From Blautia glucerasea (GTDB lineage Bacteria; Bacillota; Clostridia; Lachnospirales; Lachnospiraceae): a stretch of DNA of 64,000 nt. Every line of letters starts with the position of its first letter. The first letter of the stretch is position 1. The DNA lies in NCBI RefSeq assembly GCF_020537505.1, contig NZ_JAJBMO010000014.1:1-64000 (forward strand), written 5' to 3'. Under the pieces are notes generated by a model that had not been told where the DNA came from, searched no databases, and saw only the letters and a program-made list of their open reading frames with translations. Made by a program: the position numbers and the translations under genes. Shown one piece after another: positions 8,151 through 16,864 of the stretch.

Positions 8151-10142
8151 ATGATTAGAAAGTTCAGATACGGCGCTCCTTTTGATACGGAGGCAGTAAC
8201 AGAGAAGATTGAAACAGCAAATGATGCTTTCCCTTATGGAAAAATCAGTCTGGAAAAGGGCTTTGATTTCACATATGTGATGGATGAGGATGATATTGTC
8301 TATGGACTTGGGGAGACCAATCGTGGAATCAACAAAAGAGGTTACTGCTATATCAGCAATTGTACCGATGACCCAAACCATACAGAAGATAAGCGTTCTT
8401 TGTATGGCGCCCACAACCTTATTATCGTAAGTGGAAAGACAACCTTCGGTCTATTTTTCGATTATCCGTCTGAACTGACCTTTGACATTGGGTACACCAG
8501 AATGGATACCCTGAAGGTGACATGTGCAGATGCAGATCTGGATGTGTATGTGATCGGGGGTGAGTCTGCTTATGACATTGTAAAGCAGTTTCGTCATGTG
8601 ATCGGACGCAGCTATATTCCGCCGAAGTTTGCATTTGGCTTTGGGCAGAGCAGATGGGGATATACCACCAAGGAGGATTTTCGCAAGGTGGCAGCCGGCT
8701 ATCGTGAGAATCACATCCCTTTGGATATGATCTACATGGACATCGATTATATGGATTCCTATAAGGACTTTACTTTGAATCCGGAGAATTTCCCTGATTT
8801 CCCGGATTTTGTAAAAGAGATGAAAGACCAGGAGCTTCGTCTGATCCCCATTATTGATGCAGGTGTAAAAGTGGAAAGCGGCTACGATGTTTACGAGGAA
8901 GGTGTGGAAAAACGATACTTCTGCCAGCGGGAGGACGGAAGCAATTTCGTGGCAGCCGTATGGCCGGGAGACACTCATTTTCCGGATTTCCTGAACAAAG
9001 ATGCCAGAAAGTGGTTCGGAGATAAATACAGCTTCTTGATCAATCTGGGAATTGAAGGCTTCTGGAATGATATGAATGAGCCTGCCATTTTCTATTCTTC
9101 AGAGGGAGTGGAAGAGGCAAAGAAGCTTGCTGGTGAATTTTCTCAGGACAAAGAAGGCAGGATTCCTGTTTGGAAAATGCAAGGTAAGCTAAATGATATT
9201 GCAAACAATCCAGAGGATTACCGCAGATTTTATCACAATATAGATGGAAAAAAGATTCGTCACGACAAGGTACATAACCTGTTTGGCTACAATATGACAA
9301 GAGCGGCAGGTGAGGCATTTGACCGCATTGACCCGGAGAAGCGTTTTCTGATGTTTTCCCGTTCTTCCTATATTGGAATGCATCGTTATGGCGGAATCTG
9401 GATGGGAGACAACAAATCCTGGTGGTCACACATTCTTCTGAACCTGAAAATGCTGCCATCTCTGAATATGTGCGGATTCCTTTACACAGGAGCGGACCTT
9501 GGCGGATTTGGCGCGGATGCCACAAGAGACCTGGTGCTTCGCCATATGGCACTTGGAGTGTTTACTCCTCTTATGCGCAACCATTCCGCAATTGGAACCA
9601 GGGAACAGGAATGCTATCAGTTTGAGAATATTGAAGATTTCCGAAATGTGGTAAATGTAAGATACCGCCTTGTGCCCTATCTGTACAGCGAATACATGAA
9701 GGCTGCTTTAAATGATGACATGTATTTCAAGCCCCTTGGGTTCGTCTACCCGGAGGATAAGATGGCTGTCCGCGTGGAAGACCAGCTGATCCTTGGAAAT
9801 GAGATCATGATCGCACCGGTCTATGAGCAGAATGCAAGAGGACGTTACGTTTACCTGCCGGAAGAAATGAAGTTTGTGAAATTTCTGGCAGACGGAAGCA
9901 CCTCAGAAGAGGTTCTGGAAAAGGGTGTTCATTATGTGGAAGTTGCGTTGAATGAAGTGCCCCTGTTTATTCGAAGCGGTAAGTGTATTCCGGTTGCAGA
10001 GGCTGCGGAGTGCGTGAAGGATATTGATACTTCCATGCTTACCATGTTAGGATATGAAGGCAGCAGTTATACTTTGTACGAGGATGATGGTGTGCATAAG
10101 GAGTATGATAAGGCTGAGAATTATAGAGAATTGAAAAAATAA
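8151..10142 (+). CDS. GH31 family alpha-glucosidase
   Basis: The 663-residue protein is a cytoplasmic family 31 glycoside hydrolase. The catalytic nucleophile is Asp307 in FWNDMNEP, and the acid/base is probably Asp420 in GGIWMGDN. The preceding motif FSRSSYIGMHRYGG is also typical of the family. An N-terminal beta-sandwich (about 1-170), the central barrel, and C-terminal beta domains ending in LYEDDG are present, so it looks complete. It probably removes glucose from alpha-linked oligosaccharides delivered by the adjacent transporter. The ATG at 8151 lies 8 bp after a GAGGAAGAA ribosome binding site. Confidence 0.9.
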   Translation: MIRKFRYGAPFDTEAVTEKIETANDAFPYGKISLEKGFDFTYVMDEDDIVYGLGETNRGINKRGYCYISNCTDDPNHTEDKRSLYGAHNLIIVSGKTTFGLFFDYPSELTFDIGYTRMDTLKVTCADADLDVYVIGGESAYDIVKQFRHVIGRSYIPPKFAFGFGQSRWGYTTKEDFRKVAAGYRENHIPLDMIYMDIDYMDSYKDFTLNPENFPDFPDFVKEMKDQELRLIPIIDAGVKVESGYDVYEEGVEKRYFCQREDGSNFVAAVWPGDTHFPDFLNKDARKWFGDKYSFLINLGIEGFWNDMNEPAIFYSSEGVEEAKKLAGEFSQDKEGRIPVWKMQGKLNDIANNPEDYRRFYHNIDGKKIRHDKVHNLFGYNMTRAAGEAFDRIDPEKRFLMFSRSSYIGMHRYGGIWMGDNKSWWSHILLNLKMLPSLNMCGFLYTGADLGGFGADATRDLVLRHMALGVFTPLMRNHSAIGTREQECYQFENIEDFRNVVNVRYRLVPYLYSEYMKAALNDDMYFKPLGFVYPEDKMAVRVEDQLILGNEIMIAPVYEQNARGRYVYLPEEMKFVKFLADGSTSEEVLEKGVHYVEVALNEVPLFIRSGKCIPVAEAAECVKDIDTSMLTMLGYEGSSYTLYEDDGVHKEYDKAENYRELKK

Positions 10143-10202
10143 AGGAAAAATTTACTTTGAGTGTGTTAAGGTGACAGGGTTACTGTTCACAACCTGACCC
10201 AA

Positions 10203-10240
10203 AACCGGAGCTGGACATCAATTTCCAGCTCCGGTTTTTT
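10203..10240. terminator. strong bidirectional terminator
   Basis: AACCGGAGCTGGA and TCCAGCTCCGGTT are perfect 13-bp arms with an 8-base loop, followed by a T tract on the plus strand. It ends the GH31 transcript. On the minus strand the stop codon of phnE (10218-10220) lies inside this hairpin. Confidence 0.85.
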
Positions 10241-11768
10241 CAGATACCATATCGATAACCCACACCAACAGGATCAATCCCAGCATGATCGCACCAGCTT
10301 TTTCCCAGGCATATTGATTCATGGAAAAAATAAGGGGCGCTCCGATTCCGCCTGCACCTACCAGGCCGAGAACGGAAGCTTCGCGGATGTTCACATCGAA
10401 CCGGTAGAGGATGATGGAGGTAAAAACAGGCTTCAGCTGTGGCAGAACACTGTGGCAGATGGCTGGAAGAGGACGGCCGCCCATGGCCAGCAGCGCATGA
10501 TAGGGACGAAGGTCCAGGGCATCTAGTGCTTCTGTAAACCTTTTGGTGAGAAGTCCGATACTGCACACGGCTAATGTCAGCACTCCTGTGAAAGCTCCCG
10601 GCCCGGATATCCGGATGAAGACCAGTCCATACACCAGAAAGGGCACTGAGCGGATGGCCATGATCACCAGGTTAAAAAAAACGGATACAGGAGCTGGCAC
10701 AAATCGTTTCGTATTCAGAAAAGCCAGCGGTGCAGATACAATGGCTCCGATCACAGTTCCAATAAAAGCAATGCACACGGTTTCCAACAAAAGATATCCA
10801 AGTCCGTCTTTTTTTGCAGAAAAAAAGAAGCTCCAGTCCGGATGGAGAAAACCTGCGAACATATTTCGTAAAGTCTGTGGACTGGTCCGGGAAAAATCCG
10901 GTGGGGAAAGAGTAAACGTGCAGATTAGAAACAGGGCGGCAAGAAACAGAAGCAGTAGCCTGGCCTGCTCTTTTTTTATCATGCGCTCTTTTCGAATCAA
11001 AGCTGCCAGATACCTGCTGAAATATTCAATCACACACACTGTGAGAAACAGCATCAGCAGAATGGCTCCAACCTTGTCATACTCCAGCCAGGAAATCTTT
11101 TCATTGAGAAGCAGCCCGATCCCGCCAGCTCCCACATATCCCAGAATAGAGCTGTGCCGTACATTGGTCTCCAACAGGTAAAGGGCATTGGTGAGAAATC
11201 CAGGAATGATCTCTGGTAAAATTCCATGGATATAAGCTGTATATTTCGAAGTACCCATCGCCCGAAGTGCCTGATACGCTTTTTTTCCGGCGGCACTGGC
11301 ATCTTCATAGGTAAGCTTTGTCATAATGGCAAAGGTATATAAGGTGATGGCAAAAGTACCTGCAAATGTTCCAAGTCCGAAAAGAAAGGTAGCAGTAAGT
11401 GCCAGGATCAGGGCTGGAAAAGAACGGAGAATCTGGATCACAATTCTGAGAATCCTTCGCATTACAGCTGGAAATTCTAAGTTTGCAGCGCCAAAAGGCG
11501 AGAGTACAAGGGCAAAAAAGGTACCAAGTACCGTTCCGGTAACAGACATCTGAATGGTGTAAAAAAGCGGCAGCAGGATCTTCTGGATATAGGAAAAATC
11601 TGGCGGGATCATATCCACGACCAGGTCAGTGAGGTGGCTCCTTCGTTTCCAGAAAGTCACAAGGTCACAGCCTGTGAAATTTGCTGCAAGGAAAAATAAA
11701 ATCAGGAAAGAAACTGGAACAGCAAATTGTATCACAAAGGAATATTTGCTTGTTTTGTTATCATTCAT
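10218..11768 (-). CDS. phnE: phosphonate ABC permease, two PhnE domains fused
   Basis: The 516-residue membrane protein contains two consecutive PhnE-type permease domains. One covers about residues 1-260 (EAA-like loop around LRAMGTSKYTAYIHGILPEI) and the other about 280-516 (around LLAMGGRPLPAICHSVLPQL). Many bacteria use a single-domain PhnE homodimer, so this is a fused version. The ATG at 11768 is chosen because GAGGTG lies six bases upstream; the GTG at 11777 is part of that ribosome binding site. It overlaps the end of phnC by 8 bp. The substrate may be phosphonate, phosphite or a related organophosphonate. Confidence 0.85.
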   Translation of the reverse strand: MNDNKTSKYSFVIQFAVPVSFLILFFLAANFTGCDLVTFWKRRSHLTDLVVDMIPPDFSYIQKILLPLFYTIQMSVTGTVLGTFFALVLSPFGAANLEFPAVMRRILRIVIQILRSFPALILALTATFLFGLGTFAGTFAITLYTFAIMTKLTYEDASAAGKKAYQALRAMGTSKYTAYIHGILPEIIPGFLTNALYLLETNVRHSSILGYVGAGGIGLLLNEKISWLEYDKVGAILLMLFLTVCVIEYFSRYLAALIRKERMIKKEQARLLLLFLAALFLICTFTLSPPDFSRTSPQTLRNMFAGFLHPDWSFFFSAKKDGLGYLLLETVCIAFIGTVIGAIVSAPLAFLNTKRFVPAPVSVFFNLVIMAIRSVPFLVYGLVFIRISGPGAFTGVLTLAVCSIGLLTKRFTEALDALDLRPYHALLAMGGRPLPAICHSVLPQLKPVFTSIILYRFDVNIREASVLGLVGAGGIGAPLIFSMNQYAWEKAGAIMLGLILLVWVIDMVSEKTGAGN

Positions 11769-12540
11769 AAGCGACACCTCGCTTATTCTCTGGCATGGTA
11801 TCCTTTTTGTTATAAATCTGTCTGGTGATAGAATCAGTCAGATCAGCTGCCTTACCGTCAAATACAACCTCGCCATTTTTCAGACCAATAAGCCGTTCGG
11901 AGAACTCCTTGGAGAAATCCAGATTATGGCTGTTCATTAAAATGGTGACACCATCCGCCTCATGAATACTCTTCAGCAACCCTAGAATCTGTCTCCCGGT
12001 AACTGGATCAAGAGACGCCACCGGTTCATCTGCCAGCAGGATCGCCGGATGCCGCATAAGTGCTCTTGCAATTGCTACCCTTTGCTTTTGGCCGCCAGAC
12101 AGATTTTTAACCGGTTCGTCTGCCTTTTCCAGAAGCCCAACCCGATCCAGCAGTTTCAGGGCTTCTTTCTTACGTGATTTTCCATAAAGTCCAAATACGC
12201 CCTGGAAAAATCCCATATCAGGAAGCCCGGCAGTCAGCACATTTTTCAGACAGGTAGAATTCTCCACCAGGCAGAAGTCCTGATAAATGGTTGCAATAGA
12301 TTTTTGCAGTTCACGTTTTTTCCTTCCTTTTAGGGAATGAAAGCGCTTATCATCCAGAAGCACCTGCCCTCTAGTGCAGTCCATCATTCCATTGAGAATG
12401 CGAAAGAGCGTCGTCTTCCCCGCACCCGAAGGCCCGATCACCGAGACAAATTCCCCCTGTGAGACGGAGAAATCCACATCTGCCAGGGCTTTTGTGCCAT
12501 TATGAAATTCTTTTGCGATATGCTGAATCTGTAAATTCAT
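11761..12540 (-). CDS. phnC: phosphonate ABC transporter ATPase PhnC
   Basis: The 259-residue ATPase has Walker A GPSGAGKTT (about residues 33-41), the signature LSGGQKQR and Walker B ILLADEP with the catalytic glutamate. The length and the Q-loop context IATIYQDF fit PhnC. The ATG at 12540 begins the conserved MNLQIQ start; a longer frame runs back into the palindromic repeat and is rejected. It lies between phnD and phnE on the same strand and energises their uptake. The 160-bp gap to phnD is filled by repeat copy B, which may lower expression of phnC-phnE relative to phnD. Confidence 0.9.
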   Translation of the reverse strand: MNLQIQHIAKEFHNGTKALADVDFSVSQGEFVSVIGPSGAGKTTLFRILNGMMDCTRGQVLLDDKRFHSLKGRKKRELQKSIATIYQDFCLVENSTCLKNVLTAGLPDMGFFQGVFGLYGKSRKKEALKLLDRVGLLEKADEPVKNLSGGQKQRVAIARALMRHPAILLADEPVASLDPVTGRQILGLLKSIHEADGVTILMNSHNLDFSKEFSERLIGLKNGEVVFDGKAADLTDSITRQIYNKKDTMPENKRGVAYE

Positions 12541-12568
12541 AGATAATCCTGCCTTAAATATGATTTTG

Positions 12569-12671
12569 TTGCTATTTAATGCGCTAAGTTTCAGCCAGTA
12601 CACAGCATTTGAGCAATACCCATTGTCCGAATGCGTCCCTTTTCAAGAACTTTTAACCCACTAAATAGCAA
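12569..12671. repeat. palindromic repeat element, short copy (B)
   Basis: 103 bp bounded by TTGCTATTTA and TAAATAGCAA. Its left half matches 908-954 of copy A and its right half matches about 1106-1159, with roughly 85-90 percent identity by eye. The internal about 150-bp arm of copy A is absent. Copy B is therefore equivalent to copy A with its inner hairpin removed. It lies in the phnD-phnC gap, where the transcript would form a stem-loop. Confidence 0.8.
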
Positions 12672-12701
12672 TTGCCGGGACTTAAAAGCCCCGGCAACAT
12701 T

Positions 12702-13733
12702 TTATTCCATAGATTTCAAGAGCTCCTGCGCCTCGCGTTCGCCATCGTAATTGGAGTCATCGCCCCATTCATATCCAACCTGGCTGAACACGCTGATAAT
12801 ATCTTTTCCTTCGTCCGTATTCGCAATCTCAATAAAAGAATCTCCAAGCGCCTGGCGGAAATCTTCATCCTGCATAACTTCAGAAGTCTTGCTGTAAGCA
12901 ATCATATCATTGTAAATCTTATCCGTAACCCCGATCACACCAGTCTGGTTCACCATATCATCTGTGCCGCCGAAAGTCTCTTTCCACTCCGGCGCATATT
13001 TGGTACGGATATGTCCATAAGAAACCATCACATCAGCCTGTCCGGAAGCCAGACGTGCAAGAGAAGTGGTATAAGAATCAGACTCCACCGCATTTGCCAG
13101 ATCGCTGATTCCCTTGCCATATTTCTCGTTCAGCCATAGGCTTGGATAAATATAACCGGAAGCAGAAGTCGGTCCCATAACAGCCCAGGTAGCGTCGTTC
13201 AGATCATCCCAGGTAAGCTCCTCGCCGTTATTTACCTTTTCCAGCAAAGCCTGTCCCTTTTCGCTTGGACCAGCCAGAATGATAGAACGGTAATAGGTAG
13301 ACATCTCATCTGTATTCTCCTCTATGGTACCGTCATTCCAGTCCTTCGGGTCATCGGAATCCTTGTTGATTCCATAGCGGAGTGCAGTAAGAAGAACGTC
13401 ACAGTCATCAGAGAAAAGTACGTAATTTCCGCCGGAAATAAATCCGATATCTGCGCTTCCCGCACTTAAAGCCTGGCCAACAGCGGTGTAGCTTGTACCT
13501 ACTGTCATGTCTACGTTCTCCACGTCATAACCCTTGGCGAGAAGTGTCTCCTTCAGTAAATCTTCCAGCGGCTCTGTAGCAGTGGTGATGGTGTCGGAAT
13601 CTGCATATGGGGAAAATGCAATCTTCAGAGAATCAATGGTTTTGGTGTCTTTTGCAAAAACAGTGACAGTGCTCCCAACGGTAAGTCCCAGGCATAATGC
13701 CAGGGAAAGTGCGGATACAATGTGTTTCTTCAT
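12702..13733 (-). CDS. phnD: phosphonate-type ABC substrate-binding protein PhnD
   Basis: The 343-residue exported protein has a classical signal peptide (MKKHIVSALSLALCLGL, cleavage near VFAKD, about residue 29) rather than a lipobox. The mature sequence is PhnD-like: FSPYADSDTI near the start, DIGFISGGNYVLF, a conserved ATWAVMGPTSASGYIYPSLWL, and ADVMVSYGHIRTKY. Ligands of this family include phosphonates, phosphite and methylphosphonate, and the exact one is not readable. The ATG at 13733 has GGAGGTA upstream. It is the first gene of the phnDCE order, and an unassigned structured RNA lies upstream on the same strand. Confidence 0.88.
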   Translation of the reverse strand: MKKHIVSALSLALCLGLTVGSTVTVFAKDTKTIDSLKIAFSPYADSDTITTATEPLEDLLKETLLAKGYDVENVDMTVGTSYTAVGQALSAGSADIGFISGGNYVLFSDDCDVLLTALRYGINKDSDDPKDWNDGTIEENTDEMSTYYRSIILAGPSEKGQALLEKVNNGEELTWDDLNDATWAVMGPTSASGYIYPSLWLNEKYGKGISDLANAVESDSYTTSLARLASGQADVMVSYGHIRTKYAPEWKETFGGTDDMVNQTGVIGVTDKIYNDMIAYSKTSEVMQDEDFRQALGDSFIEIANTDEGKDIISVFSQVGYEWGDDSNYDGEREAQELLKSME

Positions 13734-13929
13734 AGTGAAATACCTCCATGCTTTTGTTTGATAAGATAATGTGTTACTACGCATTTGGAATATTCCGCAA
13801 AGTGAATTGCTGCGGATAAAATGGGCAGTAACTTTATTTCTGCTGGAAGTCGGTTATAATAGGAAAATACCAAATTTCACATGATGACATGTTTGGAAAC
13901 GGATTTCCCATTATTCTTATCTGCGTAAA

Positions 13930-13958
13930 CAAAAAAATACATGCCTCTCAGCATGTAT
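13930..13958 (-). terminator. terminator of the candidate RNA
   Basis: On the minus strand ATACATGC, a six-base loop and GCATGTAT form a perfect 8-bp stem followed by seven Ts. It lies about 200 bp before the phnD start codon and about 190 nt after the promoter at 14147-14175. Confidence 0.75.
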
Positions 13959-14141
13959 CGAAAATGACTTTCGAGCAGATGCTGACAATCCACCTGAAAA
14001 AACAGGTGAACAGGTTTCGGTCGATCCTGACGGGATCCTCTCAACCCGGACCTACGGGCTCCCTCGCAATCTGGTTTTCGTCATCACAAATCCTGACCGC
14101 AGCACAAGGGCGCTCCCCCCGGCACTGCATTCCGTTAACCG
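13931..14141 (-). ncRNA. candidate structured RNA, family not assigned
   Basis: The minus strand has a near-consensus promoter (14147-14175), about 200 nt without a convincing reading frame, and then a hairpin with seven Ts (13930-13958). The transcript would be rich in possible helices: CCCGG near the 5' end with CCGGG about 110 nt later; GATCC/GGATC; CACCTG, six Us, CAGGTG; and CAGCAT/ATGCTG. Size and isolated promoter recall a 6S RNA. The position ahead of phnD on the same strand also allows a terminating leader or riboswitch. No T-box, SAM, cobalamin, TPP, lysine or SRP core motif was found. Confidence 0.55.
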
Positions 14142-14146
14142 GGTAA

Positions 14147-14175
14147 ATTGTACCATACCTGCCCTGGAATTACAA
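14147..14175 (-). promoter_or_regulatory. sigma-A-type promoter for the candidate RNA
   Basis: On the minus strand TTGTAA (14170-14175), exactly 17 bp, then TACAAT (14147-14152). Transcription would start near 14141 and run toward phnD. Confidence 0.7.
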
Positions 14176-14256
14176 TAAAAAAATCCGATAAAGCATTTGC
14201 AAGACGAAGCAGTTACATCGAAACTAGTTGACGTAGTATATGTTTTTGTGATAAAA

Positions 14257-14303
14257 GATATCCCCCGCAACAGATCAAATTTAAAGTCTGTTACGGGGAT
14301 ATC
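14257..14303 (-). terminator. terminator after metY
   Basis: GATATCCCC plus AACAGA pair with TCTGTT plus GGGGATATC, giving a long stem. On the minus strand it is followed by TTTTATC. It lies about 70 bp after the metY stop codon. Confidence 0.7.
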
Positions 14304-14371
14304 TGTGTATTAAGAGTTACCAAAAGTGCAAAACGCTATGATTTTAACCTGTTATTGTGGAAAGCCTGCAA

Positions 14372-15658
14372 TTATTTAATTGCATCCAATGCATTGGAAA
14401 TATCCGCGATCAGATCCTCTTTATCCTCAAGTCCAAGGCTGATACGGATCAGCTCTGCCGGTACACCAGCTTCGATAAGCTGCTCGTCTGTCATCTGTCT
14501 GTGGGTGGAGGTAGCAGGGTTCAGGCAGCAGGTTCTTGCATCTGCTACATGAGTCTCAATTGCGCCAAGCTTTAAGTTCTGCATAAAGGTGGAAGCTGCC
14601 TCCCGGCCGCCCTTCAGACCGAAGGAAACAACGCCGCAGCCACCGTTTGGCAGATATTTCTTTGCTCTGTCATAGTATTTATTAGATGGAAGTCCCGGGT
14701 AATTTACATAAGCTACCTTCGGGTGGCTTTCCAGAAATTCTGCAACAGCCTGTCCATTTTCCACATGCTTCGGCATGCGCACATGCAGGGACTCCAGTCC
14801 AAGATTCAGGATAAAAGCGCTGTTCGGGGACTGCATGGAACCGAAATCACGCATCAGCTGAGCAGTACATTTGGTGATGAATGCCCCTTCTTTTCCGAAT
14901 TTCTCTGCGTAGGTAATTCCATGATAGCTCTCATCTGGGGTGCAAAGCCCTGGATATCGGTCTTTGTGCGCCATCCAGTCAAAGTTACCGCTATCGATAA
15001 TAGCACCGCCAAGTGCTGCGCCATGTCCATCCATATATTTGGTGGTGGAGTGGGTAACAATGTCAGCACCCCATTCAATAGGACGGCAGTTTACTGGTGT
15101 AGGGAAAGTATTATCGACTACAAGAGGAACACCGTGTGCATGGGCAACCTTTGCGAAAAGTTCAATATCCAGGACAGTAAGTGCCGGGTTCGCGATGGTT
15201 TCGCCGAACATAACCTTTGTATTCGGTTTGAAAGCTGCATTTAATTCTTCTTCTGTTGCGTCAGGGGAAACGAAGGTTGCGGTGATTCCCATTTTTGCCA
15301 TGGTAACGGAGATCAGGTTGAAGGTTCCACCATAAATGGAAGAAGAAGCCACAATGTGGTCTCCGCACTGGCAGATATTAAACAGGGCCATGAAATTGGC
15401 TGCCTGTCCGGAAGAGGTAAGCATAGCCGCTGTGCCGCCTTCCATTGCAGCAATCTTGGCTGCTACATGATCACAGGTCGGATTCTGAAGGCGGGAGTAG
15501 AAATACCCCTCAGCTTCGAGGTCGAAAAGCTTTCCCATATCCTCGCTGGTATCGTATTTAAAAGTTGTTGACTGAATGATCGGGATCTGCCGTGGCTCTC
15601 CGTTTCCAGGTTTATACCCAGCCTGAACACACTTGGTTCCCATTCTGTAATCGTTCAT
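14372..15658 (-). CDS. metY: O-acetylhomoserine sulfhydrylase (PLP)
   Basis: The 428-residue enzyme belongs to the Cys/Met metabolism PLP family and should form homocysteine from O-acetylhomoserine and sulfide in methionine synthesis. The cofactor lysine lies in THSTTKYMDGHG, and VDNTFPTPVNCRPIEWGADIV is characteristic of the longer MetY branch, as is the roughly 430-residue length. The ATG at 15658 is chosen because GAGGAGG lies six bases upstream; a start five codons earlier has no such site. It is a single-gene unit with its own promoter at 15730-15758. I looked for a SAM riboswitch and did not see one. Confidence 0.92.
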   Translation of the reverse strand: MNDYRMGTKCVQAGYKPGNGEPRQIPIIQSTTFKYDTSEDMGKLFDLEAEGYFYSRLQNPTCDHVAAKIAAMEGGTAAMLTSSGQAANFMALFNICQCGDHIVASSSIYGGTFNLISVTMAKMGITATFVSPDATEEELNAAFKPNTKVMFGETIANPALTVLDIELFAKVAHAHGVPLVVDNTFPTPVNCRPIEWGADIVTHSTTKYMDGHGAALGGAIIDSGNFDWMAHKDRYPGLCTPDESYHGITYAEKFGKEGAFITKCTAQLMRDFGSMQSPNSAFILNLGLESLHVRMPKHVENGQAVAEFLESHPKVAYVNYPGLPSNKYYDRAKKYLPNGGCGVVSFGLKGGREAASTFMQNLKLGAIETHVADARTCCLNPATSTHRQMTDEQLIEAGVPAELIRISLGLEDKEDLIADISNALDAIK

Positions 15659-15686
15659 TATGTTCCTCCTCATCTGGTAAAATAAG

Positions 15687-15758
15687 CTCCCTGTAGGGAA
15701 ATGTTCACAGGGAGTAAGTACATAAAGCTATAATACCATTTTTATATAAAAATAACAA
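15687..15758 (-). promoter_or_regulatory. metY promoter and leader hairpin
   Basis: On the minus strand TTGTTA (15753-15758), 17 bp, then TATTAT (15730-15735). The short leader contains a perfect 8-bp stem, CTCCCTGT and ACAGGGAG (15687-15714), ending just before the ribosome binding site. There is no U tract, so its role is unclear. Confidence 0.6.
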
Positions 15759-15786
15759 TGGTGGAGCTGCTTTTTGTATAGAATAG

Positions 15787-16053
15787 GTGGAAGGAACAGT
15801 AGTAAATGAAGACTGTAGCTTTACGGAAAATTTTTTTCATGTTATCATGACTTATGCCATAGAAAGAATGGCCGTGAGAAAACGTCAGTATACAACCATT
15901 GCAATTCGAAATGGAATACAGCGTATTGATGTGCAGGAGCTGGTTTACGTGGAAGTTAGAGACCATGAATTGATTTATTATACAACAGGTGAGAGATATC
16001 GTATAGCCAATGACTTTTGTATCAACAGTAAATATACACAAAAACAAAGCTAA
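15787..16053 (+). pseudogene. fragment of a LytTR-domain response regulator
   Basis: Residues about 25-75 of this 88-codon frame (RKRQYTTIAIRNGIQRIDV and ELVYVEVRDHELIYYTTGERY) match the first half of a LytTR DNA-binding domain. The receiver domain that should precede it and the end of LytTR are missing, and the downstream sequence is AT-rich and uninformative. No good ribosome binding site precedes it. I read it as a relic of a two-component regulator. It sits next to a decayed glycosidase gene, which suggests a degraded accessory locus. Confidence 0.65.
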
Positions 16054-16098
16054 ATAATATACAAAATGCACAAAAACAAACGATAAGAGAAAGCATAA

Positions 16099-16827
16099 TT
16101 GAATAAAATATCAGATTACGTAAAAAAATGCTGTTTTTATGGATTAGAGGAAGCTTTTGCAGAAAAAGAATTTGATGTAAATCAGGATATGATCGATTTT
16201 TATTCCAATGATACCGCAGCCAAATACATGAGATTGGGCGGTTTCGGACAGCCTGGACACAGTCTTACACCTGGATTTGGTCCGATGTATGAAGAAAATA
16301 AGGATTATCCAATCGGAGAGATACCAGCCAGTGAATATTCTGATGAGCTGTTAAAAAGTGCAGATGATACAGCGGCTGTAGTTGTAATTTCAAGAGACAG
16401 CTCAGAGGCAGCAGACTATGAACCTGATATGGTAAATACAACCTCTGGAGACAGTTTTGAACGTCCATTAGCATTGTCTGAGTATGAGCGCCAGATGATT
16501 GCTCTTGCAAAGGAGCATAGCACAAAGGTGATTGTGCTGATAAATTATGAAACCCGTTATGAGGATTGTGTTCTTGGAAAAGGAAACGCAGATACTACAG
16601 AAGGCTCTTCTACCGGTGATGCATGGGATTATGCAGATGAGGTAAGTTACCCATTTGGATATGGCCTGTCTTATACAACATTCGAGCAGAAGCTGGAAAG
16701 TGTAGAGGTACAACCTGGAACAGTGGGAAAGGCTACGGTAACAGTTACGAATACAGGAGATGTTGCTGGAAAGGATGTGGCACAGCTTTATGTACAGGCA
16801 CCTTACACAGGTCTAAAAGATAAGTAG
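16099..16827 (+). pseudogene. decayed GH3 beta-glucosidase remnant
   Basis: The 242-codon frame carries pieces of a family 3 glycoside hydrolase joined together. There is part of the C-terminal alpha/beta domain ([19 protein letters not shown] through TKVIVLIN), then an abrupt jump near 16545 to YETRYEDC, then the [14 protein letters not shown] motif and the start of the fibronectin-like domain, which ends early at LKDK. The segment normally between NP and YYETRYED is missing, as are the entire catalytic barrel and the C-terminus. Intact family members of this type are 700-900 residues. The gene is surely non-functional as a beta-glucosidase. Confidence 0.8.
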
Positions 16828-16864
16828 AAAAAAGGAGCAGCCGTAAGTGGCTACTCCTTTTTTC
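16828..16864. terminator. bidirectional terminator between GH3 remnant and spoVAA
   Basis: AAAAAAGGAG and CTCCTTTTTT flank AGCC/GGC arms around GTAAGT. It has A/T runs on both sides and therefore works in both directions. The spoVAA stop codon (16851-16853) lies inside it. Confidence 0.8.

Noticed and set aside
12541..12603. N-terminal extension of phnC to a start at 12603
   Set aside because: The additional 21 codons lie in the palindromic repeat and are unlike PhnC; the ATG at 12540 gives the conserved start.
15659..15760. Possible SAM riboswitch ahead of metY
   Set aside because: The leader is under 75 nt and shows only one short hairpin; none of the conserved SAM-riboswitch segments is present.
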